From: Pelomonas caseinilytica
GTDB lineage: Bacteria; Pseudomonadota; Gammaproteobacteria; Burkholderiales; Burkholderiaceae_C
Assembly: GCF_021353235.1 (NCBI RefSeq)
Contig: NZ_JAJTWT010000004.1
Location: 248,001-312,000, forward strand
DNA length: 64,000 nucleotides
Direction: 5' to 3'
In this document: positions 19,520-32,108 of the stretch, one piece after another
Numbering within the stretch: the stretch's first letter is position 1
Layout: each line of letters starts with the position of its first letter
Program-made: the position numbers and the translations under genes
The notes under the pieces: model-generated
What the model was told of the DNA's origin: nothing
Databases searched by the model: none
Seen by the model: only the letters and a program-made list of their open reading frames with translations

Positions 19520-20680
19520 ATGACCGCCCCCATCTCCGACACCTGTCCCTACACGATCAACGACACCACCCTGCGTGACGGCGAGCAGACGGCGGGCGTG
19601 GCCTTCAGCGACGCCGAAAAGCTGGCCATCGCCCACGCGCTGGACGCGGCGGGCGTGCCGGAGATGGAGGTCGGCATCGCGGCCATGGGGGCGCAGGAGG
19701 TGGCGCTGATCCGGGACATCACCGGCTCCGTGTACCGGGCGCGCACCATGGTGTGGGCCCGCATGGCGGACGCGGACCTCACCGCCGCACTGACCTGCGG
19801 CGCCGACATCGTGCACATGGCGATCCCGGCGTCTGACCTGCAGATCGAGCGCAAGCTGCGCCGCGACCGCGCCTGGGTGCTGTCCACCGTGCGCCGCCTG
19901 GTGGACCGGGCGATCGACGCCGGCGCCACGGTGAGCGTGGGCTTCGAGGACGCCTCGCGCGCCGACCCCGCCTTCCTCGCCGAGATGGCCGGCGTGGCCC
20001 AACGGCACGGCGCGGTGCGCGTGCGGGTGGCCGACACCCTCGGCCTGCTCGACCCCTTCCAGACGCATACGCTGGTGGCCGGCCTGCGCCGCGAGGTGGA
20101 TCTCGACATCGAGATCCACGCCCACGACGACCTGGGCCTGGCCACCGCCAACACGCTCGCCGCCTTGCGCGCCGGCGCCACGCATGCCAGCACCACCGTC
20201 AACGGCCTGGGCGAGCGCGCGGGCAATGCGCCGCTGGAAGAGGTGGCCATGGCGGCCCGCCACCTCTACGCGATGGAATGCGGCATCGACACGACCCGGC
20301 TTCCGGCCATCTCGCGCCTGGTCGCACGGGCCTCGGGCCGGCCGGTGGCGCCGGGCAAGAGCATCGTGGGCGAAGCCGTCTTCACGCACGAATCGGGCAT
20401 CCACGTCGACGGGCTGCTGAAGGACCGCCGCAACTACGAGACCTTCAGGCCCGAGGAAGTGGGCGGGCACCACCGCCTCGTGCTGGGCAAGCACTCGGGC
20501 ACGCACGGCGTGCGCGAGGCCTATGCGCGCCTGGGGCTGGTGCCCGACGAGGCGCTGGTGCACGCCCTGCTGGCCTGCGTGCGTGAACACGTGATGCGCA
20601 CCAAGCGCGCGCCGGACGACGCCGACCTGATCCGCTTCTATACCGAATTGCTGCCCCGCATGGCAGCGCATGCCGCCTGA
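19520..20680 (+). CDS. nifV: homocitrate synthase NifV
   Basis: NifV (386 aa) condenses acetyl-CoA with 2-oxoglutarate to make homocitrate, the organic ligand of FeMo-co. The DRE-TIM motif [19 protein letters not shown], the metal-binding [17 protein letters not shown] and the C-terminal GKHSGTHGV typical of the homocitrate/isopropylmalate synthase family are all present. There is no LeuA allosteric regulatory domain, as expected. It heads nifV-nifW-fixABCX behind its own NifA/sigma54 promoter. Confidence 0.95.
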   Translation: MTAPISDTCPYTINDTTLRDGEQTAGVAFSDAEKLAIAHALDAAGVPEMEVGIAAMGAQEVALIRDITGSVYRARTMVWARMADADLTAALTCGADIVHMAIPASDLQIERKLRRDRAWVLSTVRRLVDRAIDAGATVSVGFEDASRADPAFLAEMAGVAQRHGAVRVRVADTLGLLDPFQTHTLVAGLRREVDLDIEIHAHDDLGLATANTLAALRAGATHASTTVNGLGERAGNAPLEEVAMAARHLYAMECGIDTTRLPAISRLVARASGRPVAPGKSIVGEAVFTHESGIHVDGLLKDRRNYETFRPEEVGGHHRLVLGKHSGTHGVREAYARLGLVPDEALVHALLACVREHVMRTKRAPDDADLIRFYTELLPRMAAHAA

Positions 20681-20706
20681 GCGAGCAACGCATGAAGGAG
20701 CTTCCG

Positions 20707-21048
20707 ATGCAAACCCTGTTGAACCGGCTCAAGGCGCTGTCCAGCGCCGAGGACTTCCTGAACTTCTTCGGCGTGCCCTTCGATGAGCGCGTGGTGCAGG
20801 TCAACCGGCTGCACATCCTCAAGCGCTACTTCCAGTACCTCAACCGCACGGAGGGCGTCGAGGGGCTCGGCGAGGTGGAGTTGTTCGCACGCTACCGCGA
20901 GCTGCTGATGCAGGCCTACGAGGACTTCGTGCACTCCAACGCCCAGCGGGAGAAGGTCTTCAAGGTGTTCCAGACCGGCGACGGCCAGCAGCATGTGCAG
21001 CTCAGCAGCCTGCGCGAGAGCCTGGCGGGCCGCCGCCGCGCCGCCTGA
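20707..21048 (+). CDS. nifW: nitrogenase-stabilising protein NifW
   Basis: NifW (113 aa) is thought to protect or stabilise the MoFe protein against oxygen. The start LLNRLKALSSAEDFLNFFGVPFD and VNRLHILKRYFQYL are the conserved family blocks. AAGGAG six bases before the ATG at 20707 decides this start; an in-frame ATG at 20692 lies upstream of that ribosome site. It is 26 bp after nifV and 21 bp before fixA. Confidence 0.95.
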   Translation: MQTLLNRLKALSSAEDFLNFFGVPFDERVVQVNRLHILKRYFQYLNRTEGVEGLGEVELFARYRELLMQAYEDFVHSNAQREKVFKVFQTGDGQQHVQLSSLRESLAGRRRAA

Positions 21049-21069
21049 CCCCGGCCCCAGGAGAGCGAC

Positions 21070-21921
21070 ATGCACATCGTCGTCTGCATCAAGCAGGTGC
21101 CGGATTCGGCGCAGATCCGCGTCCACCCCGTCACCAACACCATCATGCGCCAGGGAGTGCCAGCCATCGTCAACCCCTACGACCTCTTCGCGCTGGAGGA
21201 GGCCCTGCGCCTGAAGGACCAGTTCGGCGGCCGCGTGACCGTGCTGTGCATGGGCCCGCCGCAGGCGGAAGACGCGCTGCGCAAGTGCATCAGCTTCGGG
21301 GCCACCGACGCCATCCTCGTCACCGACCGCGCCTTCGCCGGTGCCGACACGCTGGCCACCAGCTACGCACTGGCGGCCGCCATCCGCAAGATCGGCCAGG
21401 AGCAGGCGGTGGACCTGGTGTTCACGGGCAAGCAGACCATCGACGGCGACACCGCGCAGGTCGGCCCCGGCGTGGCCAAGCGGCTGGGCCTGCAGTTGCT
21501 GACTTATGTGAGCCGCGTCGTGGAGGTGGACCTGGATGCGCGCCGCCTGGTGGTGGAGCGCCGGGCCGAAGGCGGCGTGCAGGTGCTGCAGACGCGGCTG
21601 CCCTCCCTCATCACGATGCTGGAGGGCACGAACGAGATGCGCTTCGCCAGCATGGACGACATGCTGCGCGCCGGCCGCTGCCCGGTGCGCAAGTGGAACA
21701 AGGAAGACGCCGGCATCGAGGACGTCACCAAGATCGGCCTGAAGGGCAGCCCGACCATCGTCAGCAAGGTGTTCGCCCCCAAGGCCCGCAGCCAGCGCGC
21801 CGAGATGCAGGAGGTGGGCGATGGCAGCGGCGTCAACGACGTCTGCCTGAACCTGCTGCAGAAGATCTTCACCACCCACCCGACGCTCGAACAAGAGACG
21901 GTGGACCGGCTGTCCGCATGA
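21070..21921 (+). CDS. fixA: electron transfer flavoprotein beta subunit FixA
   Basis: FixA (283 aa) is the ETF-beta subunit of the electron-bifurcating FixABCX complex, which oxidises NADH, reduces quinone, and makes low-potential electrons for nitrogenase. MHIVVCIKQVPDSAQIRV, FTGKQTIDGDTAQVGP, and the C-terminal TLEQETVDRLSA are family markers. GGAGAG precedes the ATG. A 210-bp repeat-bearing gap, unusual within a fix operon, separates it from fixB. Confidence 0.95.
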   Translation: MHIVVCIKQVPDSAQIRVHPVTNTIMRQGVPAIVNPYDLFALEEALRLKDQFGGRVTVLCMGPPQAEDALRKCISFGATDAILVTDRAFAGADTLATSYALAAAIRKIGQEQAVDLVFTGKQTIDGDTAQVGPGVAKRLGLQLLTYVSRVVEVDLDARRLVVERRAEGGVQVLQTRLPSLITMLEGTNEMRFASMDDMLRAGRCPVRKWNKEDAGIEDVTKIGLKGSPTIVSKVFAPKARSQRAEMQEVGDGSGVNDVCLNLLQKIFTTHPTLEQETVDRLSA

Positions 21922-21930
21922 GATGAAGCA

Positions 21931-22121
21931 GCCCCTCGCCCACCCTCGCATCGCTGAACGCGAGCGAGTCCGGTCGGTCCCCCGCGGGGACGGCGATGCT
22001 TGCGGCGTCGAGCCGCAAGCACATCGCCGGCGCGGGCCGGCTCGGGAGCGGCCCAGCGCTCGGCCCGCAATACATCGGTTTCACGCCCGCCGGGGTGGCG
22101 CCAAGCACCATGGACAACTGA
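21931..22121. repeat. dispersed hairpin repeat, copy 1 (between fixA and fixB)
   Basis: The core at 21992-22070 (79 bp) is the reverse complement of 54446-54524 with only three mismatches, and weaker similarity extends to the conserved ACCATGGA-AACTGA end at 22121. It contains two hairpins: GCGATGCTTGCGG/CCGCAAGCACATCGC and a second built on CGGGCCGG...CGGCCCG. It sits inside the fix operon, ending 10 bp before the fixB ATG and next to its GAGGAG ribosome site. Confidence 0.85.
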
Positions 22122-22131
22122 GGAGCACCGC

Positions 22132-23265
22132 ATGAGCCAATCCACCCCTCCCGCCGCACCGCCCATGGCTGCCGCCGCCGCGGCTGGTGCCGTGAAAACC
22201 GCCGGACGCAGCGGGCGCAACACCGAGCTGCCCGAGCACCTCAAGGCCTACAAGGGCGTGTGGGTGTTCGTCGAGCACGACCGCGGCCAGGTGCACGGCG
22301 TGAGCTGGGAGCTGATGGGCGAGGCCCGCAAGCTGGCCGACAAGCTGGGTGTCGACGTGAGCGGCGTGCTGCTGGGCGGTCCGGCCGACAGGCTGGACGA
22401 CTTCGCCCGCGAGGCCTACGCCTACGGGGCCGACCACTGCTACGTGATGCGCGACCCGGTGCTGCAGGGCTACCGCAACGAACCCTTCACCAAGGGCCTG
22501 ACCGACCTGGTCAACCGCTACCAGCCCGAGATCATGCTGCTGGGGGCCACGACGATGGGCCGCGACCTCGCCGGCAGCGTGGCCACCACCCTGGGCACGG
22601 GCCTGACGGCCGACTGCACCGAGCTGAACATCGACGGCCGCGCCCTGGCCGCAACGCGCCCGACCTTCGGCGGCAGCCTGCTGTGCACCATCATGACCCT
22701 GGCCTACCGGCCGCAGATGGCGACCATGCGCCCGCGCACCGCGCCCATGCCGCGGCGCGACGACACGCGCAGCGGCGGCATCACCGAGATGCCGCTGGGC
22801 ATGATCGAGACCGACATCGTCACCAAGCTGCTGGACTTCATCCCCGACACCACGCGCAACACGGTGAACCTGGCCTACGCCGACATCATCGTCACGGGCG
22901 GCAAGGGGCTGAAGAACGCCGACAACTTCAAGCTGGTGTGGGAGCTGGCGCGCACGCTGGGGGCCGAGGTAGGCGCCACGCGCGCCGTGACCCAGGCCGG
23001 CTGGTGCGAGGCCGAGCGCCAGGTGGGCCAGACGGGCAAGACGGTGCGGCCCAAGCTCTACATCGCCGCCGGCGTGAGCGGCGCCATCCAGCACCGCGTG
23101 GGCATGGAGAGCTCGGACGTCATCGTCGCGATCAACACCGACCCCAACGCACCCATCTTCGACTTCGCCCACCACGGCATCGTCGGCAACGCGATGCAGG
23201 TGCTGCCGGTGCTGACCCAGGCCTTCAGAACCCACCTCGACAAACGCATCCGCAAGGCAGCGTGA
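22132..23265 (+). CDS. fixB: electron transfer flavoprotein alpha subunit FixB
   Basis: FixB (377 aa) is the FAD-binding ETF-alpha subunit of FixABCX. The N-terminal 30 residues are Ala/Pro-rich, then [31 protein letters not shown] starts the ETF fold. The FAD-binding C-terminus shows [41 protein letters not shown] before the ATG at 22132 selects this start; the frame is open further upstream but that part is repeat sequence. Confidence 0.95.
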   Translation: MSQSTPPAAPPMAAAAAAGAVKTAGRSGRNTELPEHLKAYKGVWVFVEHDRGQVHGVSWELMGEARKLADKLGVDVSGVLLGGPADRLDDFAREAYAYGADHCYVMRDPVLQGYRNEPFTKGLTDLVNRYQPEIMLLGATTMGRDLAGSVATTLGTGLTADCTELNIDGRALAATRPTFGGSLLCTIMTLAYRPQMATMRPRTAPMPRRDDTRSGGITEMPLGMIETDIVTKLLDFIPDTTRNTVNLAYADIIVTGGKGLKNADNFKLVWELARTLGAEVGATRAVTQAGWCEAERQVGQTGKTVRPKLYIAAGVSGAIQHRVGMESSDVIVAINTDPNAPIFDFAHHGIVGNAMQVLPVLTQAFRTHLDKRIRKAA

Positions 23266-23278
23266 AAGGAGACGCCTC

Positions 23279-24586
23279 ATGAGCCAGGAAAAGTTCGATG
23301 CCATCGTCGTCGGTGCCGGCCCCTCGGGCAACACCGCCGCCTACACGCTGGCCAAGGCGGGTTTGAAGGTGCTGCAGATCGAGCGCGGCGAATACCCGGG
23401 CAGCAAGAACGTGCAGGGCGCCATCCTCTACGCCGACGCACTGGAGCGGGTCATCCCCGACTTCCGCGACGACGCACCGCTCGAACGCCACGTCATCGAG
23501 CAGCGCGTCTGGGTGCTGGACGACAACAGCTTCGTGGGTACCCACTACCGCAGCGACGACTACAACAAGCCGCCCTACAACCGCTACACCATCATCCGGG
23601 CGCAGTTCGACAAGTGGTTCAGCTCCAAGGTCCGGGAGGCGGGCGCGCTGCTGATCTGCGAGACCACGGTGGAGGAGCTGCTGATGGACGGCGAGCGCTG
23701 CATCGGCGTGCGCTGCGACCGCAAGGGCGGCGAGGTCTACGCCGACGTGGTGATCCTGGCCGACGGCGTCAACAGCACGCTGGCCCGCAAAGCGGGCTTC
23801 CATGGCGAACTCAAGGGCGAGAACGTGGCGCTGGCGGTGAAGGAGATCCTCTTCCTGCCGGAGGAGGTCATCCAGCAGCGCTTCAACATCGGCGAGGAGG
23901 AAGGCGTGGTCATCGAGATGATGGGCACGGTCACGGAAGGCATGGTGGGCACGGGCTTCCTGTACACCAACAAGGACTCGCTCACCATCGGCGTGGGCTG
24001 CATGCTGAGCGACTTCAAGAAGAACCCGGCCCGCACGACGCCCTATGCCCTGCTGGACAAGCTCAAGCGCCACCCCAGCATCGCGCCGCTGATCGAGGGC
24101 GGAGAGATGAAGGAGTACGCCGCCCACCTCATCCCCGAAGGCGGCTTCCACGCCGTGCCCAAGGTCTATGGCGAAGGCTGGATGATCGTCGGCGACTCCG
24201 GCGGCTTCGTGAATGCCGTGCACCGCGAGGGCAGCAACCTCGCGATGACCACCGGGCGGCTGGCGGCGGAGACCGTGATCGCCGCCAAGGCAGCCGGCCG
24301 GCCGCTCACCGCCAGGACGCTCAAGGCCTACAAGGACAGCCTGGACGAGAGCTTCGTCATGAAGGACCTGCACAAGTACCGCGACATGCCCCAGGTGCTG
24401 CACGACAGCCCGCAGTTCTTCACCACCTACCCGGCCCTGGTCAACCGCGCGGCCAAGACCATGTTCACGGTCGACGGCATCGACAAGAAGGCCAAGGAGC
24501 GCGCGATCTTCGGCAGCTTCAAGGCCGCACGCCGCTGGCGCGGCCTGCTGGGCGACGCCGTCAAGCTCTGGAGGGCCTTCAGATGA
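23279..24586 (+). CDS. fixC: FixC flavoprotein (ETF-quinone oxidoreductase-like)
   Basis: FixC (435 aa) is the FAD-containing quinone-reducing subunit of FixABCX, homologous to ETF:ubiquinone oxidoreductase. The FAD Rossmann motif is [22 protein letters not shown] at the N-terminus; [18 protein letters not shown] and [24 protein letters not shown] form the other dinucleotide-fold contacts. AAGGAG precedes the ATG, 13 bp after fixB. Confidence 0.96.
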   Translation: MSQEKFDAIVVGAGPSGNTAAYTLAKAGLKVLQIERGEYPGSKNVQGAILYADALERVIPDFRDDAPLERHVIEQRVWVLDDNSFVGTHYRSDDYNKPPYNRYTIIRAQFDKWFSSKVREAGALLICETTVEELLMDGERCIGVRCDRKGGEVYADVVILADGVNSTLARKAGFHGELKGENVALAVKEILFLPEEVIQQRFNIGEEEGVVIEMMGTVTEGMVGTGFLYTNKDSLTIGVGCMLSDFKKNPARTTPYALLDKLKRHPSIAPLIEGGEMKEYAAHLIPEGGFHAVPKVYGEGWMIVGDSGGFVNAVHREGSNLAMTTGRLAAETVIAAKAAGRPLTARTLKAYKDSLDESFVMKDLHKYRDMPQVLHDSPQFFTTYPALVNRAAKTMFTVDGIDKKAKERAIFGSFKAARRWRGLLGDAVKLWRAFR

Positions 24587-24647
24587 CGGGCCCCGCCCCG
24601 ACGCGGCAGCGCCGCGCCCCCTGCAACGCCCTGCGTGAGGTCAAACC

Positions 24648-24947
24648 ATGAGCACGATCACGGTCAACGTGGAAGAGAAGCTGTTCCAGAACCGCTACCG
24701 GGTCGACCACGGCCGGCCGCACATCCGCATCAAGGACGCCGCCGTCTGCAGCAACGAGTGCCGGCAGCAAAGCTGCACCTACATCTGCCCCGCCTCCTGC
24801 TACAAGGCCGAGGGCAATGGCGGGGTGACCCTGATCACCGACGGCTGCCTGGAGTGCGGCAGTTGCCGCGTGATCTGCAGCGAGCACCTCAACGTCGCCT
24901 GGGAGTACCCGCGCGGCGGCCACGGCATCCTGTTCAAGTTCGGGTGA
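24648..24947 (+). CDS. fixX: ferredoxin-like protein FixX
   Basis: FixX (99 aa) is the ferredoxin subunit of FixABCX that hands low-potential electrons to flavodoxin or ferredoxin for nitrogenase. Cysteines occur in CSNECRQQSCTYICPASCYK and CLECGSCRVIC, the pattern of the FixX family; the C-terminus WEYPRGGHGILFKFG is strongly conserved. The gene lies 61 bp after fixC and ends the fix genes. Confidence 0.94.
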   Translation: MSTITVNVEEKLFQNRYRVDHGRPHIRIKDAAVCSNECRQQSCTYICPASCYKAEGNGGVTLITDGCLECGSCRVICSEHLNVAWEYPRGGHGILFKFG

Positions 24948-24953
24948 GCGGCC

Positions 24954-25046
24954 ATGGACGGTGTCGCGGCCTTGCAGCGCCCTGCGGTGACGCCGCAGCA
25001 CAAAGCGGCCATGTCGCACGAGCCGATGGCCGCCCGTGCCGCGTGA
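24954..25046 (+). CDS. possible 30-aa small ORF between fixX and nifA
   Basis: ATG 6 bp after the fixX stop opens a 30-codon frame (starting MDGVAALQRPAVTPQ, rich in Ala, Met and His). It has no recognisable domain and a weak ribosome site (GTGAGCGGCC). It could be a small protein co-translated with fixX or chance; its closeness to fixX is the only support. Confidence 0.25.
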   Translation: MDGVAALQRPAVTPQHKAAMSHEPMAARAA

Positions 25047-25065
25047 CGGCCGCCGGCCGCGGGCG

Positions 25066-25081
25066 TGGCGCGGTTCTTGCG
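25066..25081 (+). promoter_or_regulatory. sigma54 (-24/-12) promoter of nifA
   Basis: TGGCGCGGTTCTTGCG has GG and GC separated by ten bases and a perfect TTGC -12 element. It lies about 120 bp before the nifA start. No perfect TGT-N10-ACA site was found upstream in the 118-bp gap, so the activator could be NtrC or read-through may also contribute. Confidence 0.7.
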
Positions 25082-25199
25082 TTTTCCCTCATCGAGTGCG
25101 GAGCACGGGGGCCGACTGCCCCGCGCCGATGCATGGCCTCCAACGGCGGCGGGCCCATGCACCGGCGACGTGCCGAGCAGCCGATCAAGGAGGTGCGCG

Positions 25200-26891
<1,692 letters not shown>

Positions 26892-26946
26892 TCGCGCACT
26901 GCGCTCGAGCGAGACATCGCGCGGATGCCGGTGGCGCGCCGCCCGC

Positions 26947-27516
26947 TCAGCGACGAACGCGATAGCGAATGTGCGTGGCATCCGGCGTGTCGATCACCCG
27001 AACGATTTCCAGTTCAATCCGCGATGGCAATACGTCGAACAGCCGACGGCCGCCGCCGAACAGCACAGGAATCTGATGGATCTGCAGTTCGTCCAGCACA
27101 CCGGCCTCGAGCGCCCGCTGGGCTGTGTACGCGCCGAGCACCAGCGCGTTCAGATTGCCGGCGGCCGCCTTCGCCTGCGCCATCGCGCTCTCGATTCCGT
27201 CACGCACATACGTCACCAACGGGTAGTTCGCGACGGATGGGCCGGGCGGCCGGCGGCTGGGCACGAAGATGGGGACGCCGTGGTTGTCACCGCCCCAGTG
27301 ATCGATCTGCTCCACGGTACGCCGGCCCGCCAATATCGATCCAGGCCGGTTCCACTCGTCCCACAGTTCTCCGACGGCCCCTGACGGCCGGGAGAAGTCC
27401 CCATACCACTCGTGTAGCCGGTCGAAGGCGTCGCCTCCGGGGTTGCCGACTTCGTCGTTCGGACCCGCGATATATCCGTCGAGCGACATTGACATGAACA
27501 GTACCGATGCAGACAT
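26947..27516 (-). CDS. RibD C-terminal/DHFR-like reductase
   Basis: A 189-aa protein of the dihydrofolate reductase-like RibD C-terminal family. It starts VLFMSMSLDGYIAGPNDEVG, the characteristic N-terminal strand and substrate loop; ILAGRRTVEQIDHWGG and IPVLFGGGRRLFDVLPS are the cofactor and late conserved blocks. These proteins reduce folate- or pteridine-like or unknown substrates with NADPH. ATG at 27516 follows CCAGGAGAC. It converges with nifA, marking the end of the nif cluster. Confidence 0.85.
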   Translation of the reverse strand: MSASVLFMSMSLDGYIAGPNDEVGNPGGDAFDRLHEWYGDFSRPSGAVGELWDEWNRPGSILAGRRTVEQIDHWGGDNHGVPIFVPSRRPPGPSVANYPLVTYVRDGIESAMAQAKAAAGNLNALVLGAYTAQRALEAGVLDELQIHQIPVLFGGGRRLFDVLPSRIELEIVRVIDTPDATHIRYRVRR

Positions 27517-27801
27517 GGGCGTCTCCTGGCCCTCGAAACGATGGCCTATGCACCTACGACGAGCGATGTGAAGCAGGATCGACGTGAGCGCTTCAGTTTT
27601 TTGCCCGTGGTCCCTCGACGAATTCGGTCGATCATGATGTTGGGGTTCGCAGGCGCACCCCTGAGATTCCGGATTCGAGGTGCGGGGACAGACGGCGGTC
27701 CTGTGCCGCCGCTCCGCTGTCACGCCAAATTCGCCACCTCCTTCATTGACCCGCCTCGCCGCCCAGGCAAGATGGCGACCTCGACCGTCCGAAGGACCGC
27801 C

Positions 27802-28842
27802 ATGCGCCGCCTGCTCGTCACCACCTTGCTCGCTACCCCGTTGCTCGTCCAGGCCTGGGGGGCCGACGGCCACCAGACGGTGGGCGCCATCGCGGCCGGC
27901 CTCATCAAGGGCACGCCGGTCGAGGCTCGTGTCGCCGCGCTGCTCGGCGACATGCCGCTGCCGCTGGCGGCCATCTGGGCCGACTGCGCCAAGGGCATCT
28001 CGCCGGCCCAGCCCTACACCTATCCCACGCCCGGCAAATACGCCGAGTGCGCCGCGCTGGAAACGCCCGAACGCATCGCCGAGATGGCCGACTACGTCAG
28101 GCGCAACGACCGCCAGTGCAAGATCGGCATGGACGAGGACAGCTGCCACAAGCAGACGCATTACGCCGACGTGCCGCTGCAGCGCAGCCGCTACCTGCCG
28201 GGCTTCACCGGCACGCGGCCGGACGACGTCGTCGGCGCACTGCGCCAGGCCATCCTCGTGCTGCAGGGCCGGCCGACGACGGGCCAGCCGAACTACAAGT
28301 CCCAGCGGGAAGCGCTGCTGGTGCTGGCCCACCTGGTGGGCGACGTGCACCAGCCGCTGCACGTCGGCGCGGCCTATCTCGACGCTACCGGCCGGCGCGT
28401 CGACCCCGACAAGACCGGCTTCGATCCCGCGAGCTTCACCGTGGGCGGCAACAGCCTGTTCGTGGTGGCCGCGCCCAAGCCGGCCGCGGCGCAGCCCGAG
28501 CTGGCGGCGGCCTTCGGGCCGTTGAAGATGCATTCGCTGTGGGACGGCGTGCCCGACCGGCTCAAGCCCGGCCGTGTCGACGCCGCCTGGCTGGCGCAGG
28601 CGCGCAAGGTTCACGCCAACCGGGGCGACCCGGCCGACTGGCCCGCACGCTGGGCCACGCAGTCGCTGGAGGAGGCCGGCGTGGCCTTCGAGGGCCTGAG
28701 CTTCTCGCCCAAGGAGGGTTCGCACTGGAACGTCAGCCTGCCGGGCGGCTACAGCGCCAAGGCCGAGGCGATCAAGCGCGAGCAGCTGACGCTTGCTGGC
28801 GCGCGGCTGGCGGCGGTGCTGAAGGCGGTGTTCCCGAAGTAG
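27802..28842 (+). CDS. secreted S1/P1-type nuclease
   Basis: A 346-aa zinc-dependent nuclease of the S1/P1 family. A signal peptide ends at about VQA/W, exposing the N-terminal Trp whose amino group binds zinc in this family. Zinc ligands appear as WGADGHQTVG, CHKQTHYADVP, and LAHLVGDVHQPLHVG; MHSLWDGV is the last ligand region. It probably acts in the periplasm or outside the cell on single-stranded nucleic acids and 3' phosphates. The 285-bp gap to the divergent reductase gene shows no clear promoter motif. Confidence 0.9.
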   Translation: MRRLLVTTLLATPLLVQAWGADGHQTVGAIAAGLIKGTPVEARVAALLGDMPLPLAAIWADCAKGISPAQPYTYPTPGKYAECAALETPERIAEMADYVRRNDRQCKIGMDEDSCHKQTHYADVPLQRSRYLPGFTGTRPDDVVGALRQAILVLQGRPTTGQPNYKSQREALLVLAHLVGDVHQPLHVGAAYLDATGRRVDPDKTGFDPASFTVGGNSLFVVAAPKPAAAQPELAAAFGPLKMHSLWDGVPDRLKPGRVDAAWLAQARKVHANRGDPADWPARWATQSLEEAGVAFEGLSFSPKEGSHWNVSLPGGYSAKAEAIKREQLTLAGARLAAVLKAVFPK

Positions 28843-28884
28843 ACGTCCAAGCAAGCGCCGAAGCAGGCGCCGGGCGCCGTGGCC

Positions 28885-29811
<927 letters not shown>

Positions 29812-29815
<4 letters not shown>

Positions 29816-30363
29816 GGCGCCGGATTGTCCCCCCGGCGCAGCAGCCGGTAGTGCACGGCGCCGGCACGGCCCTCGCGCCAGACGGTGAATCCGGCCGGCG
29901 CGGCGATGTCGCGCGGCGCCTCGACGTAGATCAGGCCGCCCTCGGCCAGCAGCGGCGCGGCGGCCTGCAGGGCGGCGTCGAAGAGGTCGGCGGCGAACGG
30001 CGGGTCGAGCAGGATGAGGTCGAAGCGGCCAGGCGGCTGCGATCGCATCCAGGCCAGCGCGTCGGCGGTGTGGACGCTGACGGTGGTCGCCTTCAGCCGC
30101 TGGGCACTCGCGCGCAGGCCGGCCGCCAGCCGGGCGTCGCGTTCGACGAGCACGACTTCGGCCGCGTCGCGCGAGGCCGCCTCGAAGCCCAGGGCGCCGC
30201 TGCCGGCGAAGGCGTCGAGCACGCGCCAGCCGGTGAGCGCCTGGCCCAGCCAGTTGAACAAGGTCTCGCGGATGCGGTCGGACGTGGGGCGCAGGCCGGG
30301 TGCGTCGGGCACGGGCAGCTTGGAGCGCTTCCACTGCCCGCCGATGATGCGGACCTCGCCCAT
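29812..30363 (-). CDS. rsmD: 16S rRNA (guanine(966)-N2)-methyltransferase RsmD
   Basis: RsmD (183 aa) methylates G966 of 16S rRNA. RIIGGQWKRSKLPVPD at the N-terminus, the SAM-binding VLDAFAGSGALGFEAASR and the catalytic ILLDPPF are all clear. The gene starts one base after the hisF stop, so it is transcribed with the end of the histidine operon, and it overlaps coaD by 4 bp. Confidence 0.95.
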
Positions 30364-31143
30364 TCAGGTCCTGACGGGGATGCCCCGCGCGGCCATCAGG
30401 GCCTTGGCCTCGCCCACCGTGTGCTGGCCGAAGTGGAAGATGCTGGCGGCCAGCACCGCGTCGGCGCCGCCTTTCGTGATGCCGTCGGCCAGGTCGTCCA
30501 GCGTGCCCACGCCGCCGGAAGCGATGACGGGCACCGGCACGGCGTCGCTGACGGCACGGGTGAGTTCCAGGTCGAAGCCGCTCTTGGTGCCGTCGCGATC
30601 CATGCTGGTCAGCAGGATCTCGCCGGCCCCGAACTCCGCCATCTGGCGGGCCCAGGCCACGGCGTCGAGGCCGACGTTCTTGCGTCCGCCGTGGGTGTAG
30701 ACGTCCCAGCCGGGGCCGCGCGCGGCGAGGTCGTCGCCCTGGCGGCGCTTGGCGTCGATGGCGACGACGATGCACTGCGCGCCGTAGCGGTCGCTGGCGG
30801 CGCGGATGAGTTCGGGGTCGGCCACGGCCGCGGAGTTGAAGCTGACCTTGTCGGCGCCGGCATTGAGCAGCCGCCGCACGTCGGCCACCGAGCGCACGCC
30901 GCCGCCCACCGTCAGCGGGATGAAGACCTGGCTGGCAACGTCCTCGATGATGTGCAGGATGAGGTCGCGGCCGTCGCTGGTGGCGGTGATGTCGAGGAAG
31001 GTGATCTCGTCGGCACCCTGCTCGTTGTAGCGGGCGGCGATGTCCACCGGGTCGCCGGCATCGCGCAGGCCGACGAAGTTGACGCCCTTGACCACGCGGC
31101 CGGCGGTGACGTCGAGGCAGGGAATGATGCGTTTGGCGAGCAT
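30364..31143 (-). CDS. hisF: imidazole glycerol phosphate synthase cyclase subunit HisF
   Basis: HisF (259 aa) forms imidazole glycerol phosphate and AICAR from PRFAR and ammonia supplied by His[21 protein letters not shown] carries the catalytic Asp11, and [15 protein letters not shown] the second catalytic Asp. It is a complete (beta/alpha)8 barrel. It is 92 bp after hisA on the - strand. Confidence 0.97.
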   Translation of the reverse strand: MLAKRIIPCLDVTAGRVVKGVNFVGLRDAGDPVDIAARYNEQGADEITFLDITATSDGRDLILHIIEDVASQVFIPLTVGGGVRSVADVRRLLNAGADKVSFNSAAVADPELIRAASDRYGAQCIVVAIDAKRRQGDDLAARGPGWDVYTHGGRKNVGLDAVAWARQMAEFGAGEILLTSMDRDGTKSGFDLELTRAVSDAVPVPVIASGGVGTLDDLADGITKGGADAVLAASIFHFGQHTVGEAKALMAARGIPVRT

Positions 31144-31235
31144 GGCGGGCAGTCGGGAGGAGGCCGGATTATCCCGGGCGCGCCGGCACCGCCCGGCGGC
31201 GCCTGGCCGGCCGGGCGACGACGCGGGAAGCGCGC

Positions 31236-31985
31236 TCAGCTCGCGGCGGCGAGCAGCGCGTCGGCACGCGCCTGGGCGGCGGCGAAGTCGAGGGCGCCGG
31301 TGTAGATGGAGCGCCCGCAGATGACGCCTTCGACACCTTCGCTCTCGACGGCGCACAGCCGCTCGATGTCGGCGATGTCCGAGAGGCCGCCCGAGGCGAT
31401 GACAGGGATGGTCAAGGCCTGGGCCAGCTTGACGGTGGCGTCGATGTTGATGCCGGTGAGCATGCCGTCTCGGCCGATGTCGGTGTAGATGACGCCTTCG
31501 ACGCCATAGTCCTCGAACTTGCGGGCCAGGTCGACGACCTCGTGGCCGGTGAGCTTGCTCCAGCCGTCCGTCGCGACCTTGCCGTCCTTGGCGTCCAGCC
31601 CCACGATGATGTGGCCGCCGAAGGCGCTGCAGGCGTCCTTCAGGAAGCCCGGGCTCTTGACCGCCGCGGTGCCGATGATGACGTAGGAGAGACCGTCGTC
31701 CAGGTAGCGCTCGATGGTGTCGAGGTCACGGATGCCGCCGCCGAGCTGGATGGGGATCTCGTCGCCCACCTCCTGGATGATGGCCTTGATGGCCGGTTCG
31801 TTGACCGGCTTGCCCGCGAAGGCGCCGTTCAGGTCCACCAGGTGCAGGCGGCGGGCGCCGGCGTCGAGCCAGCGGCGCGCCATCGCGGCGGGGTCTTCGC
31901 CGAAGGTGGTGGAGTCGTTCATGTCGCCTTGCTTGAGGCGGACGCAGCGACCGTCTTTCAGGTCGATGGCAGGGATCAGCAGCAT
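31236..31985 (-). CDS. hisA: ProFAR isomerase HisA
   Basis: HisA (249 aa) isomerises ProFAR to PRFAR in histidine synthesis. [21 protein letters not shown] at the start and the phosphate-binding [13 protein letters not shown] and [11 protein letters not shown] are conserved. The start at 31985 is chosen at the family N-terminus; the frame runs further upstream without conservation. It follows hisH by 123 bp. Confidence 0.97.
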   Translation of the reverse strand: MLLIPAIDLKDGRCVRLKQGDMNDSTTFGEDPAAMARRWLDAGARRLHLVDLNGAFAGKPVNEPAIKAIIQEVGDEIPIQLGGGIRDLDTIERYLDDGLSYVIIGTAAVKSPGFLKDACSAFGGHIIVGLDAKDGKVATDGWSKLTGHEVVDLARKFEDYGVEGVIYTDIGRDGMLTGINIDATVKLAQALTIPVIASGGLSDIADIERLCAVESEGVEGVICGRSIYTGALDFAAAQARADALLAAAS

Positions 31986-32108
31986 GGCTGGTGGCAGGGA
32001 CGCAAGAGGGTGGGAAAAAGGTGCGGCAAAGAGGCTGTGAGCCGTGCGCGAGTGCCCGAGCGGCGTCCGGGCGGAACGAGCGGGCATGAGGGCATGGCTC
32101 CCAGCCTC

